A stretch of DNA of 64,000 nt from Polyangium jinanense. Its GTDB lineage: Bacteria > Myxococcota > Polyangia > Polyangiales > Polyangiaceae. The stretch is from contig NZ_JAGTJJ010000006.1 of the NCBI RefSeq assembly GCF_028435365.1, forward strand, positions 248,001 through 312,000, given 5' to 3'. The notes under the pieces were generated by a model that saw only the letters and a program-made list of their open reading frames with translations, did no database searches and was not told the origin of the DNA. Both the position numbers and the translations under genes were made by a program. Positions 37,749-46,087 of this stretch are shown here, one piece after another (the first letter of the stretch is position 1; the number at the start of each line of letters is the position of its first letter).

Positions 37749-38744
37749 TCAGAAGGTGCCCTTGATCCACACATTGCCTGGGCCCACGCCGACGTGGACA
37801 GGGACGAGCCCGGCCTTTTTGGGACCACTCGGCCCGGCCGTGAGCGTGAGGATCAACGAAGTCACGCCCGCGACCGCCGTGGCGCCGAGCAAGACGTCGG
37901 TCGCAATGGCGAGGTTTCTCATGTTGCCATACGACTCGTCGAGCGTGGGGCGCGTCGTGCCAAACGTGTCGAGCTGGCTCCGGTAATCGGAGCTGGCGCG
38001 GAGCGCGAGGCCTCCGACGATACCCGTGCCGACAGCGAGCGCGCCCGTGATGATCCAGGGGACGACAGGCACTTTGCGCCCCGCGCCCTTGTCCCCACCC
38101 GGCTCACCCGAGCCCGGCGCGGACGTCCCGTCGCCCGATGAAGGTGCGGCCGCGGTGCTCCCGCCGCCCACGTCGAGCGCGACATCGACGACGTCAGTGC
38201 CGGCCACTTCAATCACCCGGGTCACCGGCTCGGCGCCCTCGACGCGCGCCGTCACCTTGCGTTTACCTGCGCCGACGATGACGGGCGCGTCGAGCGGGGT
38301 CTTGCCGACGACCACGTCATCCACGAGGATCTCGGCGCCTGGCCGACGCGTGGTGATCTTGAGCGTCGCGACGCGGCCTTCGAGCTTGCGGACGTCGTTC
38401 TCGACCTCGGCGCGGCGCTGCGGGTTGATCTCCCCGCCGCCCTCCTCGAGGTATTGCTTGAAGCTGCGAAGCGCGCAGGGATAATCCGGGAGCTGATAAC
38501 AGATCTGCCCGATGTCGAAGAGGAGCTTGTAGCTCGGCGCGAGCTCGTACGCGCGGCGGATCTCGACGAGCGCGGCCGTGAAGTCGTTGTCCTCGTAAAG
38601 CTCGCGACCACGCTGGTAGCGACGCTGCGCTTCCTGCATTTCCTCCTTGGTGGGCTGCTTTTTCGGGCCGGCGGCGAGCGCGGACGGGGCCGCGAGCGCG
38701 ACGCAGAGGGCGCAGGAGAGGGCAAGGAGAATGGAGGATCGCAT
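37749..38744 (-). CDS. Exported TPR/PEGA-domain protein
   Basis: A 331-residue protein with a signal peptide (MRSSILLALSCALCVALA, cleaved after about residue 25). A pair of TPR-like helices covers about 35-110 (RYQRGRELYEDNDFTAALVE, FDIGQICYQLPDYPCALR). A PEGA domain is at about 125-195 (ATLKITTRRPGAEILVDDVV), then a Gly/Ser linker and two hydrophobic C-terminal segments. This plan is frequent in myxobacteria, often beside Ser/Thr kinases. It appears to be the first gene of the set continuing into the Cys-rich lipoprotein and PstS-like genes. Function unknown; envelope scaffolding is a guess. Confidence 0.82.
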   Translation of the reverse strand: MRSSILLALSCALCVALAAPSALAAGPKKQPTKEEMQEAQRRYQRGRELYEDNDFTAALVEIRRAYELAPSYKLLFDIGQICYQLPDYPCALRSFKQYLEEGGGEINPQRRAEVENDVRKLEGRVATLKITTRRPGAEILVDDVVVGKTPLDAPVIVGAGKRKVTARVEGAEPVTRVIEVAGTDVVDVALDVGGGSTAAAPSSGDGTSAPGSGEPGGDKGAGRKVPVVPWIITGALAVGTGIVGGLALRASSDYRSQLDTFGTTRPTLDESYGNMRNLAIATDVLLGATAVAGVTSLILTLTAGPSGPKKAGLVPVHVGVGPGNVWIKGTF

Positions 38745-38935
38745 CGAGGTCCAGGGTACGCAGGCAAGCTTCTGCGGTGGTTTGTTCAGGGTAGATGAAC
38801 GACCGCGGAAACTTCAACCCGAGCCCCCTGCCCTGGGCCGGCTTTCACATGATTGTCACCCCATCGTTGCAGGGCCGTTTCATTCGAGGCTCGTCGGGGT
38901 TCGGGCCCACGGCAGGCGCCCCACACCGACGCGGA

Positions 38936-40135
38936 TCACGCGGCCCATCGTTGATCGACGATCGTGGCGACCTCCGCTTGCTCGCTCACGTTCACAGCTC
39001 CGTGGATCGGTTCGAGCCGCGTGCCCTCGCCGATACGCATCCGGTTGCCCCGCCAATCCACCGTGCGCCGAAGTCCCCCGACGACCCACGTCCACGTGGC
39101 CAGCACATCCTTGAAGGGCACGAGGAAGGCACACCGCCATGACATACCCTCGCCACGCATTCGTGACCAGAGCGCCGCATCCAGGGCGACCTTCAGCGCG
39201 ACGCCGAGCAGCGCGGTCCACGCGAGCGCGCCGCCGGCCACGATGGAAAGCAAGAGGAGAAGCGGGACGGGATTGAAGAGCGGCTCGACCAGATATGAAC
39301 CGAGGTGCACGCGCCTTCGCATTTGGGTCCAGCGGACATGCCGACTCACGAACCGATCGAGGCGCCAGCGCTCGTTCACGGTGCGCACCGGCTCCGTCGA
39401 CACGGCGACGCGAAAGCCCGCCTCCTGGAACGCTTTTCCGAGCAGATAATCCTCGGCGAGTACGTCGCGCACCGAGGCGAACCCGCCCACCGCGGCGAGA
39501 TCACCGAGCCGCAAGAGCATCGATTTCCCGATGACGCACGCGTGCCCGATGAAGACGTTCGCCGCGAGCGTCGAGCGCACGATGAACGAGTTGAGGTGCA
39601 AGTTCTCGAGCGCGGCCCCGAGGGTTCGTTCCGCCGTGCCCACGATGATGCTCGTCACGAGGCCGACGCGTGGATCCGCGAGCTCGGCAGCCATCGCGGT
39701 CAAATAGCCCGGCCCCACACGCACGTTCGAATCCGAGATGAGGACGTGCTCGTGGCGCGCGCGGGCCGCGAGCGCTTCGAGGATGCTGACCTTGGGATTC
39801 ATGCCCGTCCGGCGCGGGCAATGGATGATCCGGAACGGCGCATGGGGAACACGCGCCATCACCTCGCGCGCCGCGGCGAGCGCCGGGTCCTCCGCGTCTT
39901 CCGCGCCGAGCAGGACTTCGTATGTGGGGTATTCCTGGGACGCGAAGGAGAGCAGGTTGTCCAGTAGCCCATCGTCCACGCCCTTCAGCGGTTTCAGGAT
40001 CGTGATCGGCGGCGTCGGCCGTTCCCCGGATGGGACCCGACCCAGAATCCGCAGCGCGGCCCATTGCGAGGCCACGGTCATCCCGATCGACGAGAGGGCT
40101 CCCCCCGCGAGGAGCGCCACCAGTGTGCTCTTCAT
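38936..40135 (-). CDS. Family 2 glycosyltransferase, ceramide glucosyltransferase/HpnI-like
   Basis: The 399-residue membrane glycosyltransferase starts at the ATG at 40135, with GAGGTG upstream. It has an N-terminal membrane segment and a GT-A catalytic domain with PPITILKPLKGVDDGL, acidic motif GAEDAEDP, ISDSNVRVGPGYL, EDYLLGKAF and the lipid-substrate signature RHVRWTQMRRR. Two or three C-terminal membrane segments follow. These are the marks of glucosylceramide synthases and the hopanoid enzyme HpnI, which transfer a sugar to a membrane lipid. Myxobacteria make sphingolipids and hopanoid-like lipids, so either substrate is possible. Divergent from the metallophosphoesterase gene. Confidence 0.85.
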   Translation of the reverse strand: MKSTLVALLAGGALSSIGMTVASQWAALRILGRVPSGERPTPPITILKPLKGVDDGLLDNLLSFASQEYPTYEVLLGAEDAEDPALAAAREVMARVPHAPFRIIHCPRRTGMNPKVSILEALAARARHEHVLISDSNVRVGPGYLTAMAAELADPRVGLVTSIIVGTAERTLGAALENLHLNSFIVRSTLAANVFIGHACVIGKSMLLRLGDLAAVGGFASVRDVLAEDYLLGKAFQEAGFRVAVSTEPVRTVNERWRLDRFVSRHVRWTQMRRRVHLGSYLVEPLFNPVPLLLLLSIVAGGALAWTALLGVALKVALDAALWSRMRGEGMSWRCAFLVPFKDVLATWTWVVGGLRRTVDWRGNRMRIGEGTRLEPIHGAVNVSEQAEVATIVDQRWAA

Positions 40136-40276
40136 CGTTTCACCTCGGGAGGGCACGCTAGCGGTCGTTCGTCACATTCCGGTGTCTGCTCGTGTGACAA
40201 TCGGCGACGGAGCTTTCGCCGAGGTTTTTCGTGGCCGTCGCAGGAATGTCAACTTGGCCGTGCATGCTCGCGCGCC

Positions 40277-41092
40277 ATGACGCGGATTGCTCATGTGACG
40301 GATCTGCATTTGCTGGAAGATCGCCACGACAGCCGCAGCGGTATGGAGCGGTGGAGGCTGCGTTATTTGACGTTCGGTCGATCGCCCTGCGCGCGTCGGC
40401 GGCGCGAGCGCGCGCTGGACGCGCTCGTACGCGCGCGCATGACGGACGCGGATCACGTGATCGTGACGGGGGACCTCACCGAGGATGGCGTGTCGGCGCA
40501 GTTCGAGGTGCTTTCGGAGGTGCTCGCCGAAAGCAAGCTCTCGCCGGAGCGTGTGACGCTCGTCCCCGGCAATCACGATCTCTACGACGATGGGCGGGCC
40601 TTCGCGCGTGCCCTCGAAGGCCCCCTCCGCGCCTATGCAACGACGAGCCGGCGAGGCGCCATGACCGAGCTCCGGGACGCGTTGATCGTACCCGTATCGA
40701 CCGCCGTGCCCTTGCCCGTGACGCGATCGAGTGGCCTCATCGAGCAGGACACCCTCGAGCGGCTCGGCAAGCTCGCGGAGGATCCTCATTTCACCTGGAA
40801 GGTGGTCCTCTCGGCGCAACATCATCCTCCGGGGCGGCACGCGATCGCGGCATGGCACTGGGTCGACGGATTGCAGGCGCACGAGGCGATGGACACGCTG
40901 CTCGCGCGCTGCGAGCGGCTCTACGTGGCGCATGGACATGCGCATCGATCAGAGAATCGATCGATCCGGGCGGGCGCATCGCCGCGTGTTTTTGGTGCGG
41001 AAGCCGTGGTGGATGGGGAGACCACGGTGCGTCTGTATCGGGCGACGCACGGGCGGCTCTTGCCCGAGATGGATGTAGCGCTGGCGGCTTGA
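40277..41092 (+). CDS. Calcineurin-like metallophosphoesterase
   Basis: A cytoplasmic 271-residue hydrolase. All five metal motifs are present: HVTDLHL at the N-terminus, VTGDLTEDG, PGNHDLYDD, SAQHHPPG and the C-terminal GHAHRS. It belongs to the large class III cyclic-nucleotide phosphodiesterase-like group, also called CpdA-like. The ATG at 40277 is chosen because the DLHL motif then lies at the usual distance from the start; its ribosome site is weak. Substrate unknown; cyclic nucleotide or phospholipid headgroup phosphoesters are both possible. A weak five-base-pair hairpin follows the stop at 41092-41106. Confidence 0.87.
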   Translation: MTRIAHVTDLHLLEDRHDSRSGMERWRLRYLTFGRSPCARRRRERALDALVRARMTDADHVIVTGDLTEDGVSAQFEVLSEVLAESKLSPERVTLVPGNHDLYDDGRAFARALEGPLRAYATTSRRGAMTELRDALIVPVSTAVPLPVTRSSGLIEQDTLERLGKLAEDPHFTWKVVLSAQHHPPGRHAIAAWHWVDGLQAHEAMDTLLARCERLYVAHGHAHRSENRSIRAGASPRVFGAEAVVDGETTVRLYRATHGRLLPEMDVALAA

Positions 41093-41246
41093 CGCCGCTC
41101 AGGCGTTCCTGAAGCGCGCAGGCTCTCCGCGTCGCGCTCGCGAAGCCACCGTGACTTCGGCGTGAAGCGCCTTGCCATCGCCCCCGCATCGCGAGACCAT
41201 CGGCGCGGCGGCGCTCCGCCGCCTGCAATCCACGGCGAGGATTCTC

Positions 41247-42458
41247 ATGAAAACGAATTGCGTCGAAGCGAGGACGGCCGTCCTCGGCGTGCTCCTTTTG
41301 GCCTTCCTGGTCGGCTGCGGCAATGGGACGAGCAGCGGGGGTCCGGATGCGACCCCGCCCGAGGTCTGGAAGACGTTGAACGGCAAGGAACCGCTCGTCA
41401 CCGGCCATCGCGGGGCCTCCGGGTACCTGCCCGAGCACACGCTCGCGAGCTACACGCTCGCCATCGAGCAAGGCGCCGATTTCATCGAGCCGGACCTCGT
41501 GGCCACGAAGGACGGTCACCTCATCGCCCGCCACGAGCCCGAAATCTCGACGACGACCGACGTCGGGTCGAAGCCCGAGTTCGCGGATCGGAAGACGACG
41601 AAAACCGTCGACGGCGCCCCCGTCGAAGGGTTTTTCGCGAGCGATTTCACCTTGGCGGAGATCAAGCAGCTCCGCGCCGTCCAGCCGCGGAGCTACAGGC
41701 CGCAGGAGCACAATGGCAAGTACGAGATCCCGACACTCGAAGAAATCATCGCGCTCGCCAAGCAGAAGTCGGAGGAAACCGGGCGCGTGATCGGCATCTA
41801 CCCGGAGACGAAGCACCCGACCTACCACGCGGACCTCGGCCTGCCGCTCGAGGACAAACTCCTCGCGGCGCTCGAGCAGGCCGGGCTCACGGGCGAAGGC
41901 GCGAAGGTGATCATCCAGTCGTTCGAGGTCGGAAATCTGCAATACCTGCGGCAAAAGACGTCGCTCCCGCTCGTGCAGCTCGTCGACGCGGACGGCGTCG
42001 CGCTCGACGGGAAAATCAAGCTCGCGCCGCCTCACGACAAACCGTACGATTTCGCGAAGCAGAACGATCCGCGTACGTTCGCCGATCTGCTCACCGATGA
42101 GGGGCTCACGTTCGTCGCGACATACGCGGACGGTGTGTCGCCGTGGAAGCGGTACATCGTGTCCGTGGAGGGCGTCGACGCGAACGGCGACGGCGAAGCG
42201 GACGACGTCAATGGCGACGGGACCGTGGACGACGCGGATCGAAAGGCGCTCGCGCCGACGGATCTCGTCACGCGCGCGCACGCGAAAGGCCTGTTCGTCC
42301 ATACGTGGACTTTCCGTAGCGAAGGAATGTTCCTCGCCGAAGACTACGGCGCGACCCCGGCGGCCGAGTACGAGGTCTTCTACCGCCTCGGCATCGACGG
42401 GGTGTTCAGCGATTTTCCCGACGAAGCCGTGAAGGCGCGCGCCCGTTTGGGCCTTTGA
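41247..42458 (+). CDS. glpQ: Glycerophosphodiester phosphodiesterase lipoprotein
   Basis: Hydrolyses glycerophosphodiesters to glycerol 3-phosphate and an alcohol, outside the cytoplasm. The ATG at 41247 has GAGG eight bases upstream and gives a lipoprotein signal with lipobox LVGC. Catalytic marks are VTGHRGASGYLPEHT, DFIEPDLVATKDG and HEPEIS, as in periplasmic GlpQ. Length is 403 residues. Late in the protein is an inserted DANGDGEADDVNGDGTVDDA segment with the spacing of two calcium-binding loops, which also resembles a dockerin half-repeat. GlpQ enzymes use calcium, so this may be structural. Fits the local group of phosphate-releasing enzymes. Confidence 0.9.
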   Translation: MKTNCVEARTAVLGVLLLAFLVGCGNGTSSGGPDATPPEVWKTLNGKEPLVTGHRGASGYLPEHTLASYTLAIEQGADFIEPDLVATKDGHLIARHEPEISTTTDVGSKPEFADRKTTKTVDGAPVEGFFASDFTLAEIKQLRAVQPRSYRPQEHNGKYEIPTLEEIIALAKQKSEETGRVIGIYPETKHPTYHADLGLPLEDKLLAALEQAGLTGEGAKVIIQSFEVGNLQYLRQKTSLPLVQLVDADGVALDGKIKLAPPHDKPYDFAKQNDPRTFADLLTDEGLTFVATYADGVSPWKRYIVSVEGVDANGDGEADDVNGDGTVDDADRKALAPTDLVTRAHAKGLFVHTWTFRSEGMFLAEDYGATPAAEYEVFYRLGIDGVFSDFPDEAVKARARLGL

Positions 42459-42532
42459 GAACTCCGCCCACCGGGATAGGATGGCGCCGGGGGGAATGAA
42501 GGGGCGCCACGCGGCATCCCGGGGGGAGTCAC

Positions 42533-43048
42533 ATGAACAAGTACGAGGGGGAATACCGGGGCGCTGCTCTGCAGTCGCTCCTGCTTGCGCTCGGCCATTC
42601 GGAAGCGCTCGTCGAGAAGATCCTGAAGAGCTGCGGCGTCGACCGCATCGAGCCCGACCGCTGGTACGATCTTCATTGGGGCTGCAACGTCGTCTACGGC
42701 GAGGTCGTCGCGCGGATCGGGCCGAGCGCCATCCTCGCGGTCGGCAAGAAGATGATCGAGGCGGCCGTGTTCCCGCCGGGCCTCGACGACGTCCGCAGCA
42801 TGCTGTCGGGCCTCGACGCGGCATACCGCCTGAATGCGCGCGGGCCGAGCATCGGCGGGATCACGTGCACGTTCGACGACGACCGCAGCGCCACGCTCGA
42901 CTGGACGGCGGCGGGTCCTTGCGCGCTCAACATCGGCATCATCCAGGGCTGCTGCAGCCGCGTCGGCGCACGTCCCCTCGTCGAGCACGGCGCGACGGGG
43001 TGCATGGAGCACGGCGCGCCCTCCTGCATTTACCGCGTGAGCTGGTGA
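42533..43048 (+). CDS. Small V4R-like sensor protein
   Basis: A 171-residue cytoplasmic protein; GGGGGGAG precedes the ATG. It has an alpha/beta pattern ending in an ordered Cys cluster (IIQGCCSRVGARPLVEHGAT, then GCMEHGAPSCIYRVSW). This resembles the end of 4-vinyl-reductase-like (V4R) and heme-NO-binding-like small-molecule sensors, in which a small domain is closed by a C...C-x-x-x-x-W motif. The resemblance is by eye and distant. It is followed 18 bp later by an RsbR-like STAS gene and then a histidine kinase, suggesting a signal-input role. Confidence 0.68.
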   Translation: MNKYEGEYRGAALQSLLLALGHSEALVEKILKSCGVDRIEPDRWYDLHWGCNVVYGEVVARIGPSAILAVGKKMIEAAVFPPGLDDVRSMLSGLDAAYRLNARGPSIGGITCTFDDDRSATLDWTAAGPCALNIGIIQGCCSRVGARPLVEHGATGCMEHGAPSCIYRVSW

Positions 43049-43066
43049 TCGACGCGAGGGACCACG

Positions 43067-43981
43067 ATGAGCGCCACCTTGCTCGCACGGCTCGATCGCT
43101 CGGCCGACGCGCTCACGCAGGATCTGTCGTCGCGCCTCGTTTCGCGCGCTGGCACGATCTTCCGGGCCATCGGCCCGGACGCGACGCGCGATGCCGTGTC
43201 GCGCCTCCTCACGGCCCTCCGCAAGGACCTCGCGGCCGAGGGCGACGGGGAGGGACGCGACGTCCTCGGTAGCTTGATCGAGGACCTCGCTCCGAAAGGG
43301 CTCGGACATTACGATCTGCGCCTGCTCACGACCTCGCTGCGCAGCGCCCTGCTCGCGGCGATGGCAGAGGCCCCCGACGTGGATGCGAAAAGCAGGGGCC
43401 TCGTCGAATCATGGCTTTTCCAGGTCGCGCTCTCCGGCCCGATGTATCTCCTGGTCCAGCGCGAGCGGGTGTTCCAGGAACAGACCGTCGAAATCGAGGT
43501 GCGGCAAATGAAAGCGCAGCTCGACGAGCTCCAGGCGGCCTACGCGGACAAGACGCAGCTGCTCGAGCAGATCCGTCAAGCCTCGACGCCCATCGCGACC
43601 GTCCACGAGGGGATTCTCGTCGTGCCGCTCGTCGGGATCGTCGACGAGAATCGCGCGCAGGCGCTCACCGAAAAGCTCCTCGATAGCATCGTCGCGGAGC
43701 AGGCCCGGGTGGTGATCGTCGATATCTCGGGCGTCGGGGTGTTCGACGCGGCGACGGCAGAACACGTCCTCAATACCGCAAAGGCCACGAGGCTGCTCGG
43801 CGCCGAGCTCGTCCTCGTCGGGCTCTCGCCCGCGGTCGCACGGACCGTCCTCGCGCTCGGCGTGGATCTTTCGGGTTTGTCGACGCGGAGCAGCCTCGCA
43901 GCCGGGCTCGCGCGCGCCCTCGGGAAGCTCGGCTTGCGAATCGCGCCCACGGCTCCTCCGCGCGCATCGAGCGGGCGGTGA
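43067..43981 (+). CDS. RsbR-like STAS-domain protein
   Basis: The 304-residue cytoplasmic protein has an N-terminal helical globin-like sensory region (about 1-160), a coiled-coil linker (EVRQMKAQLDELQAAYADK) and a C-terminal STAS domain (about 175-290; GILVVPLVGIVDENRAQALT, VVIVDISGVGVFDAATAEHV). This plan is that of RsbR co-antagonists in stressosomes. The residue after the DISGV strand that is Thr or Ser in phosphorylatable STAS proteins appears to be Asp here (VFDAATAEH), a possible phosphomimic. No RsbS or RsbT partners are in the window. GAGGG precedes the ATG. Confidence 0.85.
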   Translation: MSATLLARLDRSADALTQDLSSRLVSRAGTIFRAIGPDATRDAVSRLLTALRKDLAAEGDGEGRDVLGSLIEDLAPKGLGHYDLRLLTTSLRSALLAAMAEAPDVDAKSRGLVESWLFQVALSGPMYLLVQRERVFQEQTVEIEVRQMKAQLDELQAAYADKTQLLEQIRQASTPIATVHEGILVVPLVGIVDENRAQALTEKLLDSIVAEQARVVIVDISGVGVFDAATAEHVLNTAKATRLLGAELVLVGLSPAVARTVLALGVDLSGLSTRSSLAAGLARALGKLGLRIAPTAPPRASSGR

Positions 43982-44027
43982 GTTTCACGCCTCGACGGTT
44001 GCCCTCGGGCGTACCAAGAGCTGCTGC

Positions 44028-46085
44028 ATGATCGTGGAGTCCTTGCTCCCCTGGCCAATGATGAGGCTGACCAGCACGGGTGAGGTCCTGGCGAGCGCGT
44101 CCTTGAGCGAGCTCCTGGAGATGGAGTCACCGACCCCGGAACGGCTGTCGGAGCGCTTCGAGGTATCCCGGCTCGGCAGCCGGGCGGTCCTCCCCGAGAA
44201 AGAGTTGCCGTGGCGGCGTGCCCTTCGCGGCGAGTCCTTCAGCGACGAGGAGGTCTGGTACGATCAACAGACCGCCCGCCGTCTCCTGCTCCTGGTGCGC
44301 TGCCGCGCGGCGGCCGGCGAGGCGCTGCTCGCGTTCGAAAACGTCGCCGACGAGCCCTTCGCGATCCGGCTCGCCGACCTCGTGGCCAGCATCGGCGCCG
44401 CGCTTCTCAGCGCGGACGAACCCTCGGCCCTGGCCCATGGGCTGCTCGACGAGGTGGCCGCCGCCGTTCGCTCCGATGCCGTGTTTCTCATCGCCACCGA
44501 GGGCGGTGAACGTCTCAGGCTGGTCGCCTCGGTCGGGGTTCCCGCGGCATTCGCGCAAGATTACAATCTGAACCTGGCGACCACCGTCGCGGGGCTGGCA
44601 GCCGAGACCGGCGACATCCAGGAGATCGCGCGCATCGAGGATCTGCCGGAGGGCACCTTCCGCGGCACCCTGCGCCTGCTCGAGCTCGGGCTCCACGCGG
44701 TCTCGGCGTTCCCCCTGAACGCAGGGGGCGAGCTGGTCGGGGTGCTGGGGCTCGCGCGGCGGCAGCCGGGGAAGCTCAGCCCGATCGAGCGCCGCTTGCT
44801 CCGGGGCGTGGCGGGCGCCTGTGCTCTCGGGCTGCGGCAAGCCCGGCAGCGCGATGCCGAACGCCGCGAGGCCCGCCGGTTGCGCTTGCTCCGCGACGTG
44901 GCCATGGCCATCGAGGCCGCCATACCCCTGCGCGAGCTGCTGCGCCGCCTGGTGGAGCAGGCCTGCGAGCTGACCCGCGCCCGTTATGGCGCCCTGGGAG
45001 TGCTCGACGCCAAGGGCACCGGCCTTTCCGACTTTGTTTACGTGGGCGTCTCCGAAAAGGTCGCCCGCGACATCGGCAGTTTACCCGAGGGCCGAGGGCT
45101 TTTGCGCGCGCTCATCAACGAACCGCGGCCCAGCCGGGTGGCGGATATCCACGCCGATCCGCGGTCGGTCGGCTTCCCCGCGCATCACCCCGCGATGACG
45201 TCTTTCCTGGGCGTCCCGCTGCTCATCGGGCAAAAGGTGTTCGGAAACTTCTACCTTTGCGACAAGGACGGCGGCGTCGAGTTCACGGAGGAGGACGAGC
45301 GTATGGTCCGGCTCTTCGCCGCGCAATCGGCGCTGGCCATCGCCTACGCCCAGCAATTCGAGAGCACGCAGGAGGCCCATCGCGAAATGGACCGCCTGCG
45401 AGACGAGTTCGCCGCCGTCATCGCTCATGATCTCCGCAACCCCGTCGCGGCCATGACGCTGATTCTGGACGCGCTGCTCGCAAAACCCGAGAACGATTCG
45501 GTCGTCGTATCGGTGCAGCAACTCCAACGTTTGCGTCGAATCGGCAGCCGGATCTCGCGCATGACGCAGGACCTGCTCGACGTCTCTCGCATCGAGCTCA
45601 GGCGGCTATCTCTCGATCGCCTGCCCGTGTCGCTGGAGGAGGCGACGCGTTCGCTGCTCGCAGAAATCGAGCCGACCCTCGGACAGCACCCGGTGACCCT
45701 TCATGTGGAGGACTGTGTGCCCGAGGTTTTCGTGGACCCGGCCCGGCTGGCGCAGATCCTCACGAACCTGCTCGACAACGCCGCCAAGTACTCGGGCGCC
45801 GGCGCGCCGATCCGGGTGACCATCCGACCGGAGGCAGGAGGCGCGGGGCTCTCGGTCGAGGATCGCGGCCCGGGTATCTCGGCGGCGGATTTAGGCAGGC
45901 TGTTCGACCGTTTCTCTCAGGCCCAGCGAGCGCGCGAGAAAAACACGGGGCTCGGCCTGGGTCTCTACATCACGAAGGGGCTGATGGAGGCGCACGGCGG
46001 CACCATTGCCGTGGAGAGCGCGCAGGGCCAGGGCTCGACCTTCCGGCTGTGGTTTCCGGCGGCTCCATCCGCGCAGGCGGCGTAG
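44028..46085 (+). CDS. Sensor histidine kinase with two GAF domains
   Basis: A soluble sensor kinase of 685 residues. An N-terminal PAS-like region (about 1-110) is followed by a GAF domain (about 125-285), a second GAF (about 300-445; TSFLGVPLLIGQKVFGNFYL), and HisKA with phospho-acceptor His467 in IAHDLRNPV. The HATPase domain (about 560-680) has NLLDNAAKYS, DRGPGIS and GLGLGLYITKGL. There is no receiver domain, so the phosphate should go to an unlinked response regulator; none is in the window. It lies 46 bp after the STAS gene in the same direction and may be co-expressed with it. Confidence 0.9.
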   Translation: MIVESLLPWPMMRLTSTGEVLASASLSELLEMESPTPERLSERFEVSRLGSRAVLPEKELPWRRALRGESFSDEEVWYDQQTARRLLLLVRCRAAAGEALLAFENVADEPFAIRLADLVASIGAALLSADEPSALAHGLLDEVAAAVRSDAVFLIATEGGERLRLVASVGVPAAFAQDYNLNLATTVAGLAAETGDIQEIARIEDLPEGTFRGTLRLLELGLHAVSAFPLNAGGELVGVLGLARRQPGKLSPIERRLLRGVAGACALGLRQARQRDAERREARRLRLLRDVAMAIEAAIPLRELLRRLVEQACELTRARYGALGVLDAKGTGLSDFVYVGVSEKVARDIGSLPEGRGLLRALINEPRPSRVADIHADPRSVGFPAHHPAMTSFLGVPLLIGQKVFGNFYLCDKDGGVEFTEEDERMVRLFAAQSALAIAYAQQFESTQEAHREMDRLRDEFAAVIAHDLRNPVAAMTLILDALLAKPENDSVVVSVQQLQRLRRIGSRISRMTQDLLDVSRIELRRLSLDRLPVSLEEATRSLLAEIEPTLGQHPVTLHVEDCVPEVFVDPARLAQILTNLLDNAAKYSGAGAPIRVTIRPEAGGAGLSVEDRGPGISAADLGRLFDRFSQAQRAREKNTGLGLGLYITKGLMEAHGGTIAVESAQGQGSTFRLWFPAAPSAQAA

Positions 46086-46087
46086 GA

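Noticed and set aside
41092..41106. Hairpin ACGCC-GCTCA-GGCGT after the metallophosphoesterase gene
   Set aside because: Only five base pairs and no T-run, so not called as a terminator.
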